Shown here: positions 48,763 to 59,400 of the stretch, piece after piece
Layout of the letters: each line of letters starts with the position of its first letter
How positions within the stretch are numbered: the first letter of the stretch is position 1
The notes under the pieces: model-generated
What the model saw: the letters and a program-made list of their open reading frames with translations, nothing else
Databases searched by the model: none
Told to the model about the DNA's origin: nothing
DNA from: DASXUX01 sp036504595
GTDB lineage: Bacteria > Planctomycetota > SZUA-567 > H5-PLA8
NCBI GenBank assembly: GCA_036504595.1
Contig: DASXUX010000095.1
Location: 62,001-126,000, forward strand
DNA: 64,000 bases
Direction of reading: 5' to 3'
Program-made: the position numbers and the translations under genes

Positions 48763-51700
48763 ATGAAGCAACGCAAAGACCGCGGCATCGCGCTGATCAT
48801 GGTAGCGGGGGTGTTGGCCGTATTGGCGGCGATGGCCACCGGTTTCTTCGTGCTCATGCTCATGCAGACCAATTCGGCTGTGCGCTACGGCGATTCCGTG
48901 CGTGCTTACATGCTGGGCCAGGGCGGAATCAACGTTGCCATTGCCAAGCTGCGAGCCCGGGCTTTTCAGGATACCGAAGACCCCAGCGCGGCTTGGTACA
49001 CATGGGATTGGATGAATGGTGGGCGGCGCTGTATTTCCTTCCCGGATAGCGACTTGCTGCATAACGGGGTGGATGACGATATGGACGGAAGGATTGACAA
49101 TCCGGAGGAGGCTCTCGCGTTCCCCAAAGATCCGACCAAAGCGCCAAAAGGCTACAGTGGCGCGCTGGGGAACTCTGCAAACGCCAATATGGCGCTCGAC
49201 GGCCCCAGCGACCGATATCTGGTCCAGATCGAGGATGCGGCGAGCAAGATCAACATTAATGCCGGTGAGAACCTCGCGGTCATCCTGGACAATCTCTGCC
49301 GCGTCATTGGGCCCCCGCTGGTGCCCGCCAATCTCGACGCCCTGCAACCCCGGCGCTGGTGCCAAGAGGCTGGGGACTACGCTAACATCGCCAAGCTTTT
49401 CGACACGCCCGTAAACAGGATGGATCTCGTCGGCAACAGGGACGTGTGCTTCACGTTGACCAACGAATCCGACGTCATCCAGGATCCCCTCCCGGGGAAG
49501 CCGGCCTTGACCACCGGCACCGGCCGTCCGATGCGAGACCCGACGAACAAAAAGCTCGCGCTCTACGGCGATGGCTACGCGATCGCCGGCTATCGTGCGC
49601 GGCACGGAGCGTTTCAGAACATCGAGGACGTGAAGAACGCGCTCACCTATGTCGAACGCAGCGTACCGGCCAACAGCACGCCGGACGATCCGCTCGAACG
49701 GCTGGAAATCGAGGTCAAGTTCGCGGCCATCCGCGACTATATCACCACGCATTCATGGGTGGATACCAACACGGTGTGCGTCGGCAAGTTCGAGTGGGTG
49801 CATTACGACACAACCAGTGGAGTGAAAACGATCGCGATCGACCGGGACAAGAGCTGGATCATCGACGATCTGGTCAACGACCCCATGAACACGCGGGGCT
49901 CTCTGCGCGGCTGCTATCTTTCCATTATCCAGGGGCACGGCGCGGGGCAGTTGCGGCGCATCCGCACGAACGGCATCGACTGGATCGAGGTGGACCCGCC
50001 CAGAGCCGGCATCCCGGCGTTTTCCGTAACGCCCGGTCCGATCAGTTCGTACATGATCATCTCAAATGAAGAAGCGCAATTGATGGACATCAATTTCCGG
50101 CCCGCGTCGAATTATCCGGACAGTCCACCGGCGGCCGGCACGACGACGTTCCCGAAGACCAATCCGGCAGATGGAACGCTGATCAACAATCCGAAGATCG
50201 ACTACACGAAGTATCCGTTGTGCATCCATCGCGCGCCGGTGAACGTCAACACCGCCTCCGACAAGGTGCTGGCGGCTCTGTTCCTGGGCATCAATGTCCA
50301 GCATGGACACCCCTTGTCCGTGGGTATGGATGTAGACGCGCAGGCAACACATGATCTGTGGAAGAAAGACGACATCCACAAAGTTGAGCCTTATGTGCTG
50401 ACGCCAGCCGGCCTCAAGCGCATCCCGGCCACGTCGGGCAAGATTGTTCTGAATAGAACCTGGAACGCCAATATAGCGGCGCATCAAGTGGTGCCGCCGC
50501 CGGTGGACTACGACGTGCAGTACCTGAACAGATATAACACGTTGGGCTTGGTGGATTACGCGCAACAGACAGTTGGCGGCGCGAGGCTGCCGGGCACGAT
50601 GACCGAAGCGCATGAACTGGCTTATCGAATCATCATGGCCCGTCAGATTGATCGGTGCGCGGTTCAGCGCAAGTACATCAACCTCGTTACCGGTGCGCCG
50701 TCCTCCAACCCGAAGGACGGGCCGTTGCGGGGTCCGTTCCGGTGCTGGGATGACCTGTATTTCAAAGTGGTCAAGCCGTGGGACGACCAGCGCGTAAAAG
50801 GCGGCTGGAAGGACAACAACGGCAACAATTACATGGACGAAGGAGACGACTTCCGTTGTTCGCCGCGGGCGGCCATGATCATGGCCCAATTCAACCCAAA
50901 CACGGATATCCTCAAGTTCAACCCGAACATCGAGTGGATCGATCGCTGGGGGCGAAACTTTACGGCACAGGAACCCGTGATGGTCTTCACCAACGCGGCG
51001 CCGCCCGGTGATGGGGTGTTCCGCGTTGACGTGCCGGCCGCCGACCCGATCAAGTCGACCAGCGGGCCCCTATATACCTGTGTGGTGGATCCCAATGCTA
51101 CAAGCTGGAGTGGCAAAGCTCCGCCCATCGCATCCGGCCGAAAGGACAGCACGGGCAGGTTCATCGATGGCGCGTACATCACCCGCAGCTTCCGTAACAA
51201 GTCCACCGAGATGATCGACAAGACGGACTTGAACCGCTCCACGACTGAATTCTCGTTCGACTCGAATGGCGTTTTCGAGATCACCTCCACCGGACAGGTT
51301 GCCAAGGCCTCGCAGAAGCTCGCGGAACGCAAGTTCCAGGCTCTGGTCAAAGTCTACGATGTCTGGCGCGAAACGACTCAAGCCCAGTTCGTGCAGGGAA
51401 CGATCTCAAAGGCAGCCGGCGATCGCAAGTCCAAAGGTTCGACCGATCTTCGCTGCACCGGTCAGTTGGCCCGCGATGCCTCGGGTCTGGTCGAACGCAA
51501 GGGCTTGGTCACCCTGCCCGAACCTCTCCTGCCGCTCAAGACGCGCATCGTGAACATCGACGGACAATTTAATCCTCGAAACAAGGAAGTCGTGTCGGTG
51601 TTAGCGGCGGGCAACGACCCCTTGAATGCGCTTGGCACACCATTGGCAGCGGCGAAACCGCGAAGCAATCCCTATGACCAAGGCGCGCTTCCAATCCAAG

Positions 51701-54075
51701 TGCCAGACGTGCTGGCCAATCTGGTTCTGCCGGCGCGCTACGATGGGCAAATTGTCTTGGCGACCAATACGTCTGGTTATGATAACAGCGACGGTGGCGA
51801 CAAGGATACCTTCCTGGCCACGTTTGACGGCGACCTGGACACCGCTGACTGCGAAGGCAACGGCCGCGAACAAGCCAAATGGCCGTACTCCGCCATGCCG
51901 GACGGCGCCGGAAGTTACACCTACACCGGCAAAGGCTATGAACGCCGTTGCGTGCCATGCATCGGCCTGCTCGGGCGGATCAACGATGAGTTTGTCGCTT
52001 CGGACCCGGGTCTGCCACTCTGTGACGGGAAAACCCCTTACAATGATTATGCCAGCCAGGACCGGGTCCGCTGGGTCTATCCATTCTTCGGGCTCAGCGC
52101 GGCGCTGATGCCGCTCAAATTGGGCAACGATTCCGAGCAACCTGCCTATTGGAACAACGTCACGTTGAGTATGGGCGCGCTCCGAACAGACGGCGCGTAC
52201 CTGAGCGCACCCGGCGTCTCTGGCAACACCGCCACTCTCAAATATACGTTCTCGGCAAACGGCAGCAGCCACACTAAACTCAACTTCCAGCCTGATTCCC
52301 CTGATGGCAACTGTGTTACGATGTGGGCCAAGACGGCTTGGCATCACGATGACGCGCACAATCATGAGTTCTTTAATCCTGGCAACGAAAGCTTGGTGGG
52401 CCAATGCGCCGGCGGGTGGTTCCAGAAGATGGGCCAATACAAGTGGACCGCCGCAATTGGCAGCACGATGCTCAATGGCACTATCATCAGCGGAGGCATC
52501 GGTCATTGCGGCAATCGCTTTGAGCTTAACGACCTGTTTACCCTGATGCCGTATCAGAATGGCTCGGGCTACGGCAGCGGTATACATGGTGGCTATGCGG
52601 GTGTGTTGAGCACGGCTCCTAAGCCGGAAACAGCCGGCTATTATGTCCAGCCCTTCCGCTGGAGTTTTCTCGGTTACCGCTCGCACTATCTTACGAAAGC
52701 CCCCATGACTGAACCGACAGCCATCGGACCTAAAGGCCACTTGGTCCACGTCGCAGATTGGCAGAACAGCTCCAACTACGAGATTCCAAGGTATTACGTG
52801 CGGCCTTTCATCGATAACGCGTTGTATCCGGAGTCCAAAGAGAATTGGGATAACGGCAATGACTCGCTGGCGGTCCGCTTGAGGTGGTCGCACCACGGGT
52901 TCCAAGGCTGGAACGGCAACGAGGCGCCCGGAACATCGACGCCAACTCAAGGCCTGGCTCCCAACACGGTTGGCGACGCCTTGGGCACTGGCCCGAACCC
53001 GCAAGCTGACTCCGGAGGTTTCCGCTACGGAGAGGGCCAGTTTGCGAAATGGACGTGGGCTGACCCATACGGAGCGTTCGCTCCGGACCGAACCTTCGGC
53101 ATGAATAATCTGAACAATGGCAACCCCGTATACAACCAGCCCTTCGATAGGACCAACCCAGCGGGCTCGTGTGCGTTGAACTGGCATTACCGGCAGATGC
53201 CCGAAGACGGAACCTATGCCGTCATCGACGAGCTAAAGATCTCCAGCAGGGACCGCGTCATGGTTGACGGCGCATCCGACTGGTCGGATAAGGACCGCGT
53301 GTCGCGCGAAATGCACACCAGCCGCTACTATCTGCCGCGGCAGCCGAATTCCCGGCAGGATCCGAGTTCCGGTGGTCCGCCCACTTTCACGTCGCAGACG
53401 ATGCTCCAGTCGCTCAAGGGCTTCGACAAGGTTAAGGACACCCAGCAGGTCACCGTGGCACGCGTGAGCTGGACTGTCTTCACGCCGCGCTTCATGTGCG
53501 AGTACATGAAGCCGGGTACGAGCAACTTCAAGATGGACGCGAATTTGACGCATTTCAAGGACGCCAGCGCCCCGCAGACAACAATTCAAGTCCCGATCAA
53601 AGGCCCCTTCAATTACGCTATTTACAACGACGACGGTGTACAGGGGATGGACGCCAACCCACCGGATCCCAATACCCTAGAAAGCCCGTACAGCGTCAAC
53701 CGGCCGGCTCCCTGGAATTATCCGAAGGGCGTGGAGCAGGCCAGTCGCGGCGTGGAAATCGAGCTCCTGCAAGACCAGGGTTCCGGTGCGCCGATAGTCT
53801 TGGCTGGAAAGACCTTTATCGATCCGTCGGCCCTGAACGCGCTGGGCACGTCCGACCTGCCGGTAATGACTCGGGCGAGCTGGCTGCGTTACCGGGTACG
53901 GTTCATGTATCCGGTGGATAAGCTATGCGATCCCAACGGCGGGCAGAACTTGCAGAACAAGCCGTTCATCGATCCGGAAAAGCAGTACTTGCTCGACACG
54001 CCAGTGTTCGACGACATTTCGGTTACAGTCTTCATGCCGTCCCGCATTTTTGAGTTCCGTGAGGTGATCGAGTAG
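48763..54075 (+). CDS. Giant GspK/PilX-like minor pseudopilin
   Basis: This 1770-residue protein begins MKQRKDRGIALIMVAGVLAV, a positively charged stretch followed by a hydrophobic helix, as in PilX and GspK minor pseudopilins. GspK-like SAM/helix-hairpin-helix features follow: DAASKININAGENLAVIL (near 170), YRARHGAFQNIEDVKNAL, and PVNVNTASDKVLAALFLG (near 490). Acidic Ca-binding-like loops (DDDMDGRIDNPEE, DNNGNNYMDEGDD) occur twice. GspK is normally about 330 residues; the remaining 1200 residues are beta-rich and unassigned. In secretion or pilus systems GspK caps the pseudopilus tip. GGAGGA fixes the start at 48763. A small exported protein follows after 27 bp. Confidence 0.8.
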   Translation: MKQRKDRGIALIMVAGVLAVLAAMATGFFVLMLMQTNSAVRYGDSVRAYMLGQGGINVAIAKLRARAFQDTEDPSAAWYTWDWMNGGRRCISFPDSDLLHNGVDDDMDGRIDNPEEALAFPKDPTKAPKGYSGALGNSANANMALDGPSDRYLVQIEDAASKININAGENLAVILDNLCRVIGPPLVPANLDALQPRRWCQEAGDYANIAKLFDTPVNRMDLVGNRDVCFTLTNESDVIQDPLPGKPALTTGTGRPMRDPTNKKLALYGDGYAIAGYRARHGAFQNIEDVKNALTYVERSVPANSTPDDPLERLEIEVKFAAIRDYITTHSWVDTNTVCVGKFEWVHYDTTSGVKTIAIDRDKSWIIDDLVNDPMNTRGSLRGCYLSIIQGHGAGQLRRIRTNGIDWIEVDPPRAGIPAFSVTPGPISSYMIISNEEAQLMDINFRPASNYPDSPPAAGTTTFPKTNPADGTLINNPKIDYTKYPLCIHRAPVNVNTASDKVLAALFLGINVQHGHPLSVGMDVDAQATHDLWKKDDIHKVEPYVLTPAGLKRIPATSGKIVLNRTWNANIAAHQVVPPPVDYDVQYLNRYNTLGLVDYAQQTVGGARLPGTMTEAHELAYRIIMARQIDRCAVQRKYINLVTGAPSSNPKDGPLRGPFRCWDDLYFKVVKPWDDQRVKGGWKDNNGNNYMDEGDDFRCSPRAAMIMAQFNPNTDILKFNPNIEWIDRWGRNFTAQEPVMVFTNAAPPGDGVFRVDVPAADPIKSTSGPLYTCVVDPNATSWSGKAPPIASGRKDSTGRFIDGAYITRSFRNKSTEMIDKTDLNRSTTEFSFDSNGVFEITSTGQVAKASQKLAERKFQALVKVYDVWRETTQAQFVQGTISKAAGDRKSKGSTDLRCTGQLARDASGLVERKGLVTLPEPLLPLKTRIVNIDGQFNPRNKEVVSVLAAGNDPLNALGTPLAAAKPRSNPYDQGALPIQVPDVLANLVLPARYDGQIVLATNTSGYDNSDGGDKDTFLATFDGDLDTADCEGNGREQAKWPYSAMPDGAGSYTYTGKGYERRCVPCIGLLGRINDEFVASDPGLPLCDGKTPYNDYASQDRVRWVYPFFGLSAALMPLKLGNDSEQPAYWNNVTLSMGALRTDGAYLSAPGVSGNTATLKYTFSANGSSHTKLNFQPDSPDGNCVTMWAKTAWHHDDAHNHEFFNPGNESLVGQCAGGWFQKMGQYKWTAAIGSTMLNGTIISGGIGHCGNRFELNDLFTLMPYQNGSGYGSGIHGGYAGVLSTAPKPETAGYYVQPFRWSFLGYRSHYLTKAPMTEPTAIGPKGHLVHVADWQNSSNYEIPRYYVRPFIDNALYPESKENWDNGNDSLAVRLRWSHHGFQGWNGNEAPGTSTPTQGLAPNTVGDALGTGPNPQADSGGFRYGEGQFAKWTWADPYGAFAPDRTFGMNNLNNGNPVYNQPFDRTNPAGSCALNWHYRQMPEDGTYAVIDELKISSRDRVMVDGASDWSDKDRVSREMHTSRYYLPRQPNSRQDPSSGGPPTFTSQTMLQSLKGFDKVKDTQQVTVARVSWTVFTPRFMCEYMKPGTSNFKMDANLTHFKDASAPQTTIQVPIKGPFNYAIYNDDGVQGMDANPPDPNTLESPYSVNRPAPWNYPKGVEQASRGVEIELLQDQGSGAPIVLAGKTFIDPSALNALGTSDLPVMTRASWLRYRVRFMYPVDKLCDPNGGQNLQNKPFIDPEKQYLLDTPVFDDISVTVFMPSRIFEFREVIE

Positions 54076-54102
54076 AAGCGCAGTGACAAAGGAGCTTTAG
54101 CC

Positions 54103-54642
54103 GTGGCCATCGAGTTGCGCAATAGAGGGTCCAGGGTTCGGGGTTCAGGGTTCGGTGAAGGCATCTTCGGGTTCAAAACCCTATACCGGGCCCTAAACCC
54201 TGCTGTCCTGGTGTTCATTCTTGGGCTGTGCTGCGTGCCCAGCGTGAGGAGTGCCGAGGCCAGGAGGCCGGACCTTGACGCGGAAGCCAGGCAGGTGGCT
54301 GAAGAAGAGGCCCAAGAAGCCAAGGACCGCCTTCAGGGGAAAAAACCGCAGAGCACGTTCATGGGCATTATTCAGATGCGGTCCGATCCTGACCCCGACA
54401 ACCCTGAGGTCATCGGCGCTTTTCTCACCGACAAGAGCGACGTCGTGCCGGACCAGGTTTATCTGTTGAAGGTGGACAAGAACAATAAGCTTATTATCGA
54501 CGCAATCACGAAGCTGAATGGCAAGAAAGCCGTTCTGCAAGGCAGGCTGCGCAATGAAAGAAAGTACCTGATCGTCACCAACATCGTCGAGATGGGGGCC
54601 ACCCAACCACCCAAAGAACGTTTCAAGCGAGGCGGACTCTAA
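54103..54642 (+). CDS. Small exported protein behind the GspK-like gene
   Basis: This 179-residue protein has a hydrophobic export segment PAVLVFILGLCCVPSVRSAE at about residues 33-52, then an acidic helix (LDAEARQVAEEEAQEAKDRL) and a small beta domain with TFMGIIQMRSDP, KAVLQGRLRNERKYLIVTNI and similar strands. The GTG start at 54103 has GGAG 8 bases upstream, so the repeat-encoded leader (RGSRVRGSGFGEGIFGFKTL) is apparently translated ahead of the signal segment. It is co-directional and close to the GspK-like gene, so a pilus or secretion role is possible. I do not recognise the family. Confidence 0.7.
   Translation: MAIELRNRGSRVRGSGFGEGIFGFKTLYRALNPAVLVFILGLCCVPSVRSAEARRPDLDAEARQVAEEEAQEAKDRLQGKKPQSTFMGIIQMRSDPDPDNPEVIGAFLTDKSDVVPDQVYLLKVDKNNKLIIDAITKLNGKKAVLQGRLRNERKYLIVTNIVEMGATQPPKERFKRGGL
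54120..54213. repeat. GGGTTCAGGG inverted repeat at a gene start
   Basis: AGGGTCCAGGGTTCGGGGTT on one side and GGGCCCTAAACCCTGC on the other give an imperfect inverted repeat. It is translated as the N-terminal leader of the gene at 54103. The same GGGTTCAGGG words form the tandem at 27640-27735. Confidence 0.6.
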
Positions 54643-54894
54643 ACACCAAGCGCGGTGGCGCCGACCAGACGGAGTTCTGAGTTCTTCGTTTTTAGTTTTG
54701 AGTGAAGGCTGCTATTCCGTCCGCGCAAAGACGCCGGCACGGAGGCCGGCGCTACCGGTCGCGTAGATCGTAACGATGCTCCGCTACTTGGCCGATGAAG
54801 ATGTGAAGGACTCCGTCACGGCGATGGCCGCTGCATTCAAAGGGCTCGCCGCGCGTTGAATCCAGAAGAAATGGCTGCGGTACGATACGACTCG
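54643..54894. other. Convergent intergenic region with a GCCGGC palindrome
   Basis: Between the convergent small gene and HEAT gene no gene is seen. It holds GCCGGCACGGAGGCCGGCGC (54731-54750) plus TACCGG, the intergenic form of the element found in frame elsewhere. Confidence 0.55.
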
Positions 54895-56394
54895 TCACTT
54901 CGGATTGAAGCGGTCGCGGTTCTGCTTCCACCACGCATCCCATTCCTCGGCGGTGGCGAAACTCTGCTGAGTGGTGGTTTTTAGATTGTCGAGTATTTCA
55001 GAGCGCACGGTTGAGTCCTTCGCCGCCATGCCTTTGATCAGCACATCCACGCCCGCTTTCGGATCGGCGGCCAGCACGGCGGCGATCTCGGATTTGGCGA
55101 CCGCGACATCCTGTTCGGCGAGCAGCGTAGCGGCAACGGCGCCGTACGCCTGAGCGTCCGCGAGCTGACTGCCGCGCCAGGCTAAGGCTTCCACGGCTTC
55201 ACAGCGCACCTCCGGCAGCGCACTCTTGGCCGCCGAGCCCAGCGCTGCGGCGACGGGGGCTTTGGCGTCCAGGTTGGCGAGCAGCAGAACGGCGGCCCGG
55301 CCGAAATCGGCATCGGGGCTGCGCTGAATGGCGTCGCCGAGCGCTCCGATGGCCTGGTTGCGCGTGGCGGGGCCGGCAGCGTGGAGGTCGGCCTGGCTGC
55401 GGACGAGGAGGACTTCGCGTTCGGCGATGGCGCGAGTCTTTTCCGCTATCTTGCGGATCGTCTCTTCGTCCTTGGCTTGCTTGTCCTGCTGAATCTGCCG
55501 AGCGTCGGCCTCTTCAATTTCCTTCTGGCGTTCCCTGGTCATCCACGTGCCTCGGAACTTCACAAAGCCCAAGGCGGTGGCATCCTCAGCACCCTGGCGG
55601 TGATCAGGATTGATTTTCAGCACCTTTTCAAGCAGAATCTCGCGGGCCTTTGTTTTTTTCTGCACCTTATCCCGCCAGATAACTAGAACTTCATACCAGG
55701 CATCCGCGTCATCGGCTCGGACTTCGGCCTCCTTACGCCGAGCGCCCTCCTCATAGGCACTTTTGGCTAGCAGCTTGAGTTCCTCGAATTGCTCAATGTT
55801 CGCGATGATGTCCGAGTCGTTCTTCAACTGCACCTCGATCTTCGCGCCGAGATCCAGAAACTCCTGTGGCTTGGCCGGCTTGGCGACCATCTTTGCAAGC
55901 GCGGCTTTGTAGCGGTCGAGGTCAGGAGCGAGTTTGCGGACATCGACTGCGATAAGGTCCAGGCCTTTGACTCCGGGTTCGGGGCGGCGAAGCGTTCCAC
56001 AGATCCAGACATTGGTCCCGTTCTTGAGGTCGGTTTGCGCGCTTTGCGCGCGATGTTTGATCCGGTCGTCGATAACGATGCTGGCCCACTTTGCCTGTGG
56101 GTTCTTGGGATTGAAGGAAGCGTTAAGGCCGCGAAGTTTCAGCTTGGACTGCTGAACCATCTCGAACTTGCCTTCGAAGCAGACATCGGGGTCGTTGTTG
56201 TCATCGCCCATCAGCACGGCCACGTCGATGATGCGCCAGAGGTGGTCGTTGTATTTGATGACTTCGACGGTGGTGCCATTCGACAGCTTGATCGGCAGGT
56301 GCTCCAGATCGTCAACGTTGAACTCATCTGCCGCCATCGCTGGCAGGACAAGGAGCGCTGCTGCTGAAAGCAATGCTAAGGCAACGTGTTTCAT
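54895..56394 (-). CDS. Exported HEAT-repeat protein
   Basis: This 499-residue exported protein has a signal peptide (MKHVALALLSAAALLVLPAMA). A beta domain follows (about 25-155, LPIKLSNGTTVEVIKYNDHL and RWRI/VWICGTLRRPE-like strands), then a long charged helix region and HEAT-like repeats (AAGPATRNQAIGALGDAIQR, LPEVRCEAVEALAWRGSQLA). It ends EWDAWWKQNRDRFNPK. GGAGG upstream of the ATG at 56394 fixes the start. It lies 17 bp after the TPR/FG-GAP gene, so the two are very probably co-transcribed. The role is unknown; HEAT repeats suggest a protein-binding scaffold. Confidence 0.8.
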   Translation of the reverse strand: MKHVALALLSAAALLVLPAMAADEFNVDDLEHLPIKLSNGTTVEVIKYNDHLWRIIDVAVLMGDDNNDPDVCFEGKFEMVQQSKLKLRGLNASFNPKNPQAKWASIVIDDRIKHRAQSAQTDLKNGTNVWICGTLRRPEPGVKGLDLIAVDVRKLAPDLDRYKAALAKMVAKPAKPQEFLDLGAKIEVQLKNDSDIIANIEQFEELKLLAKSAYEEGARRKEAEVRADDADAWYEVLVIWRDKVQKKTKAREILLEKVLKINPDHRQGAEDATALGFVKFRGTWMTRERQKEIEEADARQIQQDKQAKDEETIRKIAEKTRAIAEREVLLVRSQADLHAAGPATRNQAIGALGDAIQRSPDADFGRAAVLLLANLDAKAPVAAALGSAAKSALPEVRCEAVEALAWRGSQLADAQAYGAVAATLLAEQDVAVAKSEIAAVLAADPKAGVDVLIKGMAAKDSTVRSEILDNLKTTTQQSFATAEEWDAWWKQNRDRFNPK

Positions 56395-56411
56395 GGCCGT
56401 GCCTCCAAACA

Positions 56412-59400
56412 CTACTGTTTCACCGGCACACGTTTCACTTCGTACGACGTTTCACGTTCCTCATCGAACGCTTTGGCCCCTGACTGTTTGCCGGCCAGAA
56501 CCCGATGCTGTTTCCTCGTGCCGGTCTCGGCCGCGGCCTTCAGTGTGGGGTTGACAGGCAGCGCACGCGTAAAGACAGCCTTCAACTCCGCGGACTTTAG
56601 ATCCATTCCGGGCGGCACGGGCGCCGTGAACTGCTTAACCAGCACCTCACCACTGATATTCATGCAATCGATATCATCGACTTTGCCTGTGCCTGTCACA
56701 CTAACCGTGCCGCTGACGTCCTCGGCTTTGACGGTCATGCCCCCGCGCTTGTTCAAGTCAGCAGCCATGGCTTCGGAGGTCACATTCCACGTGGCTCCTT
56801 CTTTCTGGCGAGAAGACGTGCCGAACATGATGTCATCACCGCCTTCGTCTTTGATCGCGCCCAGCACGCGTCCGAGCGAGGCCTGCAGTTCGGCCGGCAA
56901 GGGGGCGTCTTTGATCTTGAAGACGAGTTTCCCGCCGGCTGTTTCCGCGACGATGACTTTGCCAGCCGCAATCAGCTCCGTTTTCCTTTCGTTCACCGTG
57001 CGAGTGCATTGGGCAATGGTGCAGGAGACTTTGCTCTCGGCGCCCTTGGCATCCACTTCCAGCACTTCCACAACGCCGCTGAGTTCGACCCGCGTGAGCG
57101 GAGGGGTCTCCATCGGCTTCCCGTCCTTATCCTTCATCGTGGTCTGGTCGGAAACCGTGGCGGTAAGCTGGTATTTGCTTCCCACCGCGCCAGCCCGGCT
57201 GAACTTGATGTCGTATTCGGGCACGATCGTGGGATCCGAGATCACAGGTTTGAGAATCTGCGCTTTCCGGTTCTCATTGATGAGCAGGAGCTCGGGCAGC
57301 GGCGCGGCCAATGCGCCGAAAACGGCGATGGGGCCCAGCATGCGCGGCTTCTTGCTGGAGAAGGATGGACCCGGGACGAGTTCCTTATCCCGCATGAAGA
57401 AGAGGATCGTGTCTTCTTGCGTCACGACGACCAGATCGTCCGTGCCGTCGCGATTGAGATCGCGCGCGAGCAGGCCGACGCCCAAACTGGACAGCATCAC
57501 CGGCGACCCCGACTTGGTGAATTTTCCGCCGGCCTCATCGTAGATCTGCAGGCGGTTGAGCGAACCGGAGACCAACAGCGCGAGGCGCATGCCGCCACCG
57601 GCGCTCTTCATCGGCGCGGCCGCGGTGATCAGTTCGCCTTCGCCAAATGACGAGGCGACCGGCGTTGAGGCTTTCCAGTTTCCCTGATTGAAGGGGACGA
57701 ACTGCAGCGGGGCTTCGGCCAGGGGCAGCACGACCAGGAAGCCGGGGCCGGCACCGGCCGAGACCCACGGATAAATGAAACCACTGCCGCCCCCCACGGG
57801 CAAGGGCACGTGACTGACTTCGCCTGGGGTGCCGTCCGCCGCAAGCGTGAATACATCCAGCGTGTTCGTGGGCCCGGAGAGCACGGCAACGGTGGAACGT
57901 TTGTCCGCGCCGAAGACTCCGATACCGAGAGCCACCGGGCCGGGGCTGACGGGTATCTCGACCTTCTCCGGCGTCAGTTCCTGCTGCTTTTGATGGAACA
58001 ATCGGACGCGACCGTGCAACCAATCCGCAACGAGCAGGTCGTCGGCATTGTCTTTATCGAAATCCGCGATCTGCATTGCGGAGAAGAATGTCTTTCCACC
58101 CAGCGGAATCGGGGACGGCAACGGGTTGTCTCTGCGCTGGACGTAGAGCTGCAGGGCGCCCTCGCGGAAGGATCCGGTGCGCAAGACCAGGTCGCAGAGT
58201 CCATCGCCGGTGAAGTCGGCGGAAACGAGTTCACAGCGGCTATTGGGCGCGAGGCCCATGTCGATCTCCGGGCCCATCTCGTAGCCGAACTGGCAACCGA
58301 CAGTGAGGTCGCGCGTGAGGGAGAAGAATTCGGACTCCGGCCCGTCTTTCTCTTTGCGTCCCTTTGCGGTCAACGTGACTTTGCAGGCTTTGCCGCGCTT
58401 GAGGGTATCCACGTCGAACTCAGGCACCCAGTCGATCTGCCCTGTGGCGGGATTGATCGTCATGCCTTTGGGTTCGTCTTTCAGGCTGAACTCGCGGCGC
58501 CATTTCGGATCAATCTTGTCGAGGACGTCGATGCCTTCCAGCGTTGGCGTGAAAGTCCAACGCGCAAAGGGCGCGGCAAGCGGCTTGAACTCGCCGCCAA
58601 TCTTCACGGTGGACTTATCGAACTTCGGTCCAACATCGACAGGCACATCAGGCACATCTTTCTTTACAACAACCGTGTTCTTCTTCGGCGGCTTAAGCAG
58701 GCCGTATTTCAGCAGCAGCGGATCCAGCAGATGCAGGTAAAAGAGCCCCGCGCCGATGGCCGCCAGCGCGGCGATCGAGCCCAGCAGAACGACACCCGTG
58801 CGGCGCTTGGGCTTCCCGGCTAGTTCGGCAACGGCCGCGACTTGGGTCCGCCGGCTGGGTGGCGGCGTAACCGGCGATTCCGGGATCGCGAGCGGAGCTT
58901 CGCCGCCCATGACGGCCAGGCAGTTTCGGCACGTAGCGCGGCCTTCATGCTGAACGACTTCGTTTTCAGCGAAGAAGCGGAGACACAGTTCGCACTGAGC
59001 CTGCTTGCCCGACACGGGCCTCGCTTCGGGCGTGCCATGCGTGATAATCCAATCCTGCAAACGATCGGCACGCGGGCCGCCCGGTGCAACCTCCAGGTAC
59101 CTTTTGTAACTGGCCAGCGCCTTCTCCGTGTTGCCCTTTTTCTCTGAGGCCTGGCCGAGAAAATAGAGGGCTTCGGGATAATCGGGGCGGGTCACCAACG
59201 CGGCATCGAACTGCTCGGCGGCGCTGTCGTACTGCTTCTGGCGCAGGTACGCGCGTCCGACCAGCACGCGGGTGCGGATGTGGCCGGCGTCTTCGTTGAG
59301 GATGCGGATGGCATCGCGCAACGCGGTGTCGATGTCGCCGTCCTGAAACTTGGCAAGGGCTTTCTGGTACTTCTTATCGAGCTCCGTGACGATCTGTTCG

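Noticed and set aside
48454..49752. 432-residue minus-strand reading frame
   Set aside because: It overlaps the start of the GspK-like gene and the surE promoter, has low-complexity sequence and no ribosome binding site; an antisense shadow.
56386..57543. 385-residue plus-strand frame
   Set aside because: Ser/Thr-rich shadow of the TPR/FG-GAP gene.
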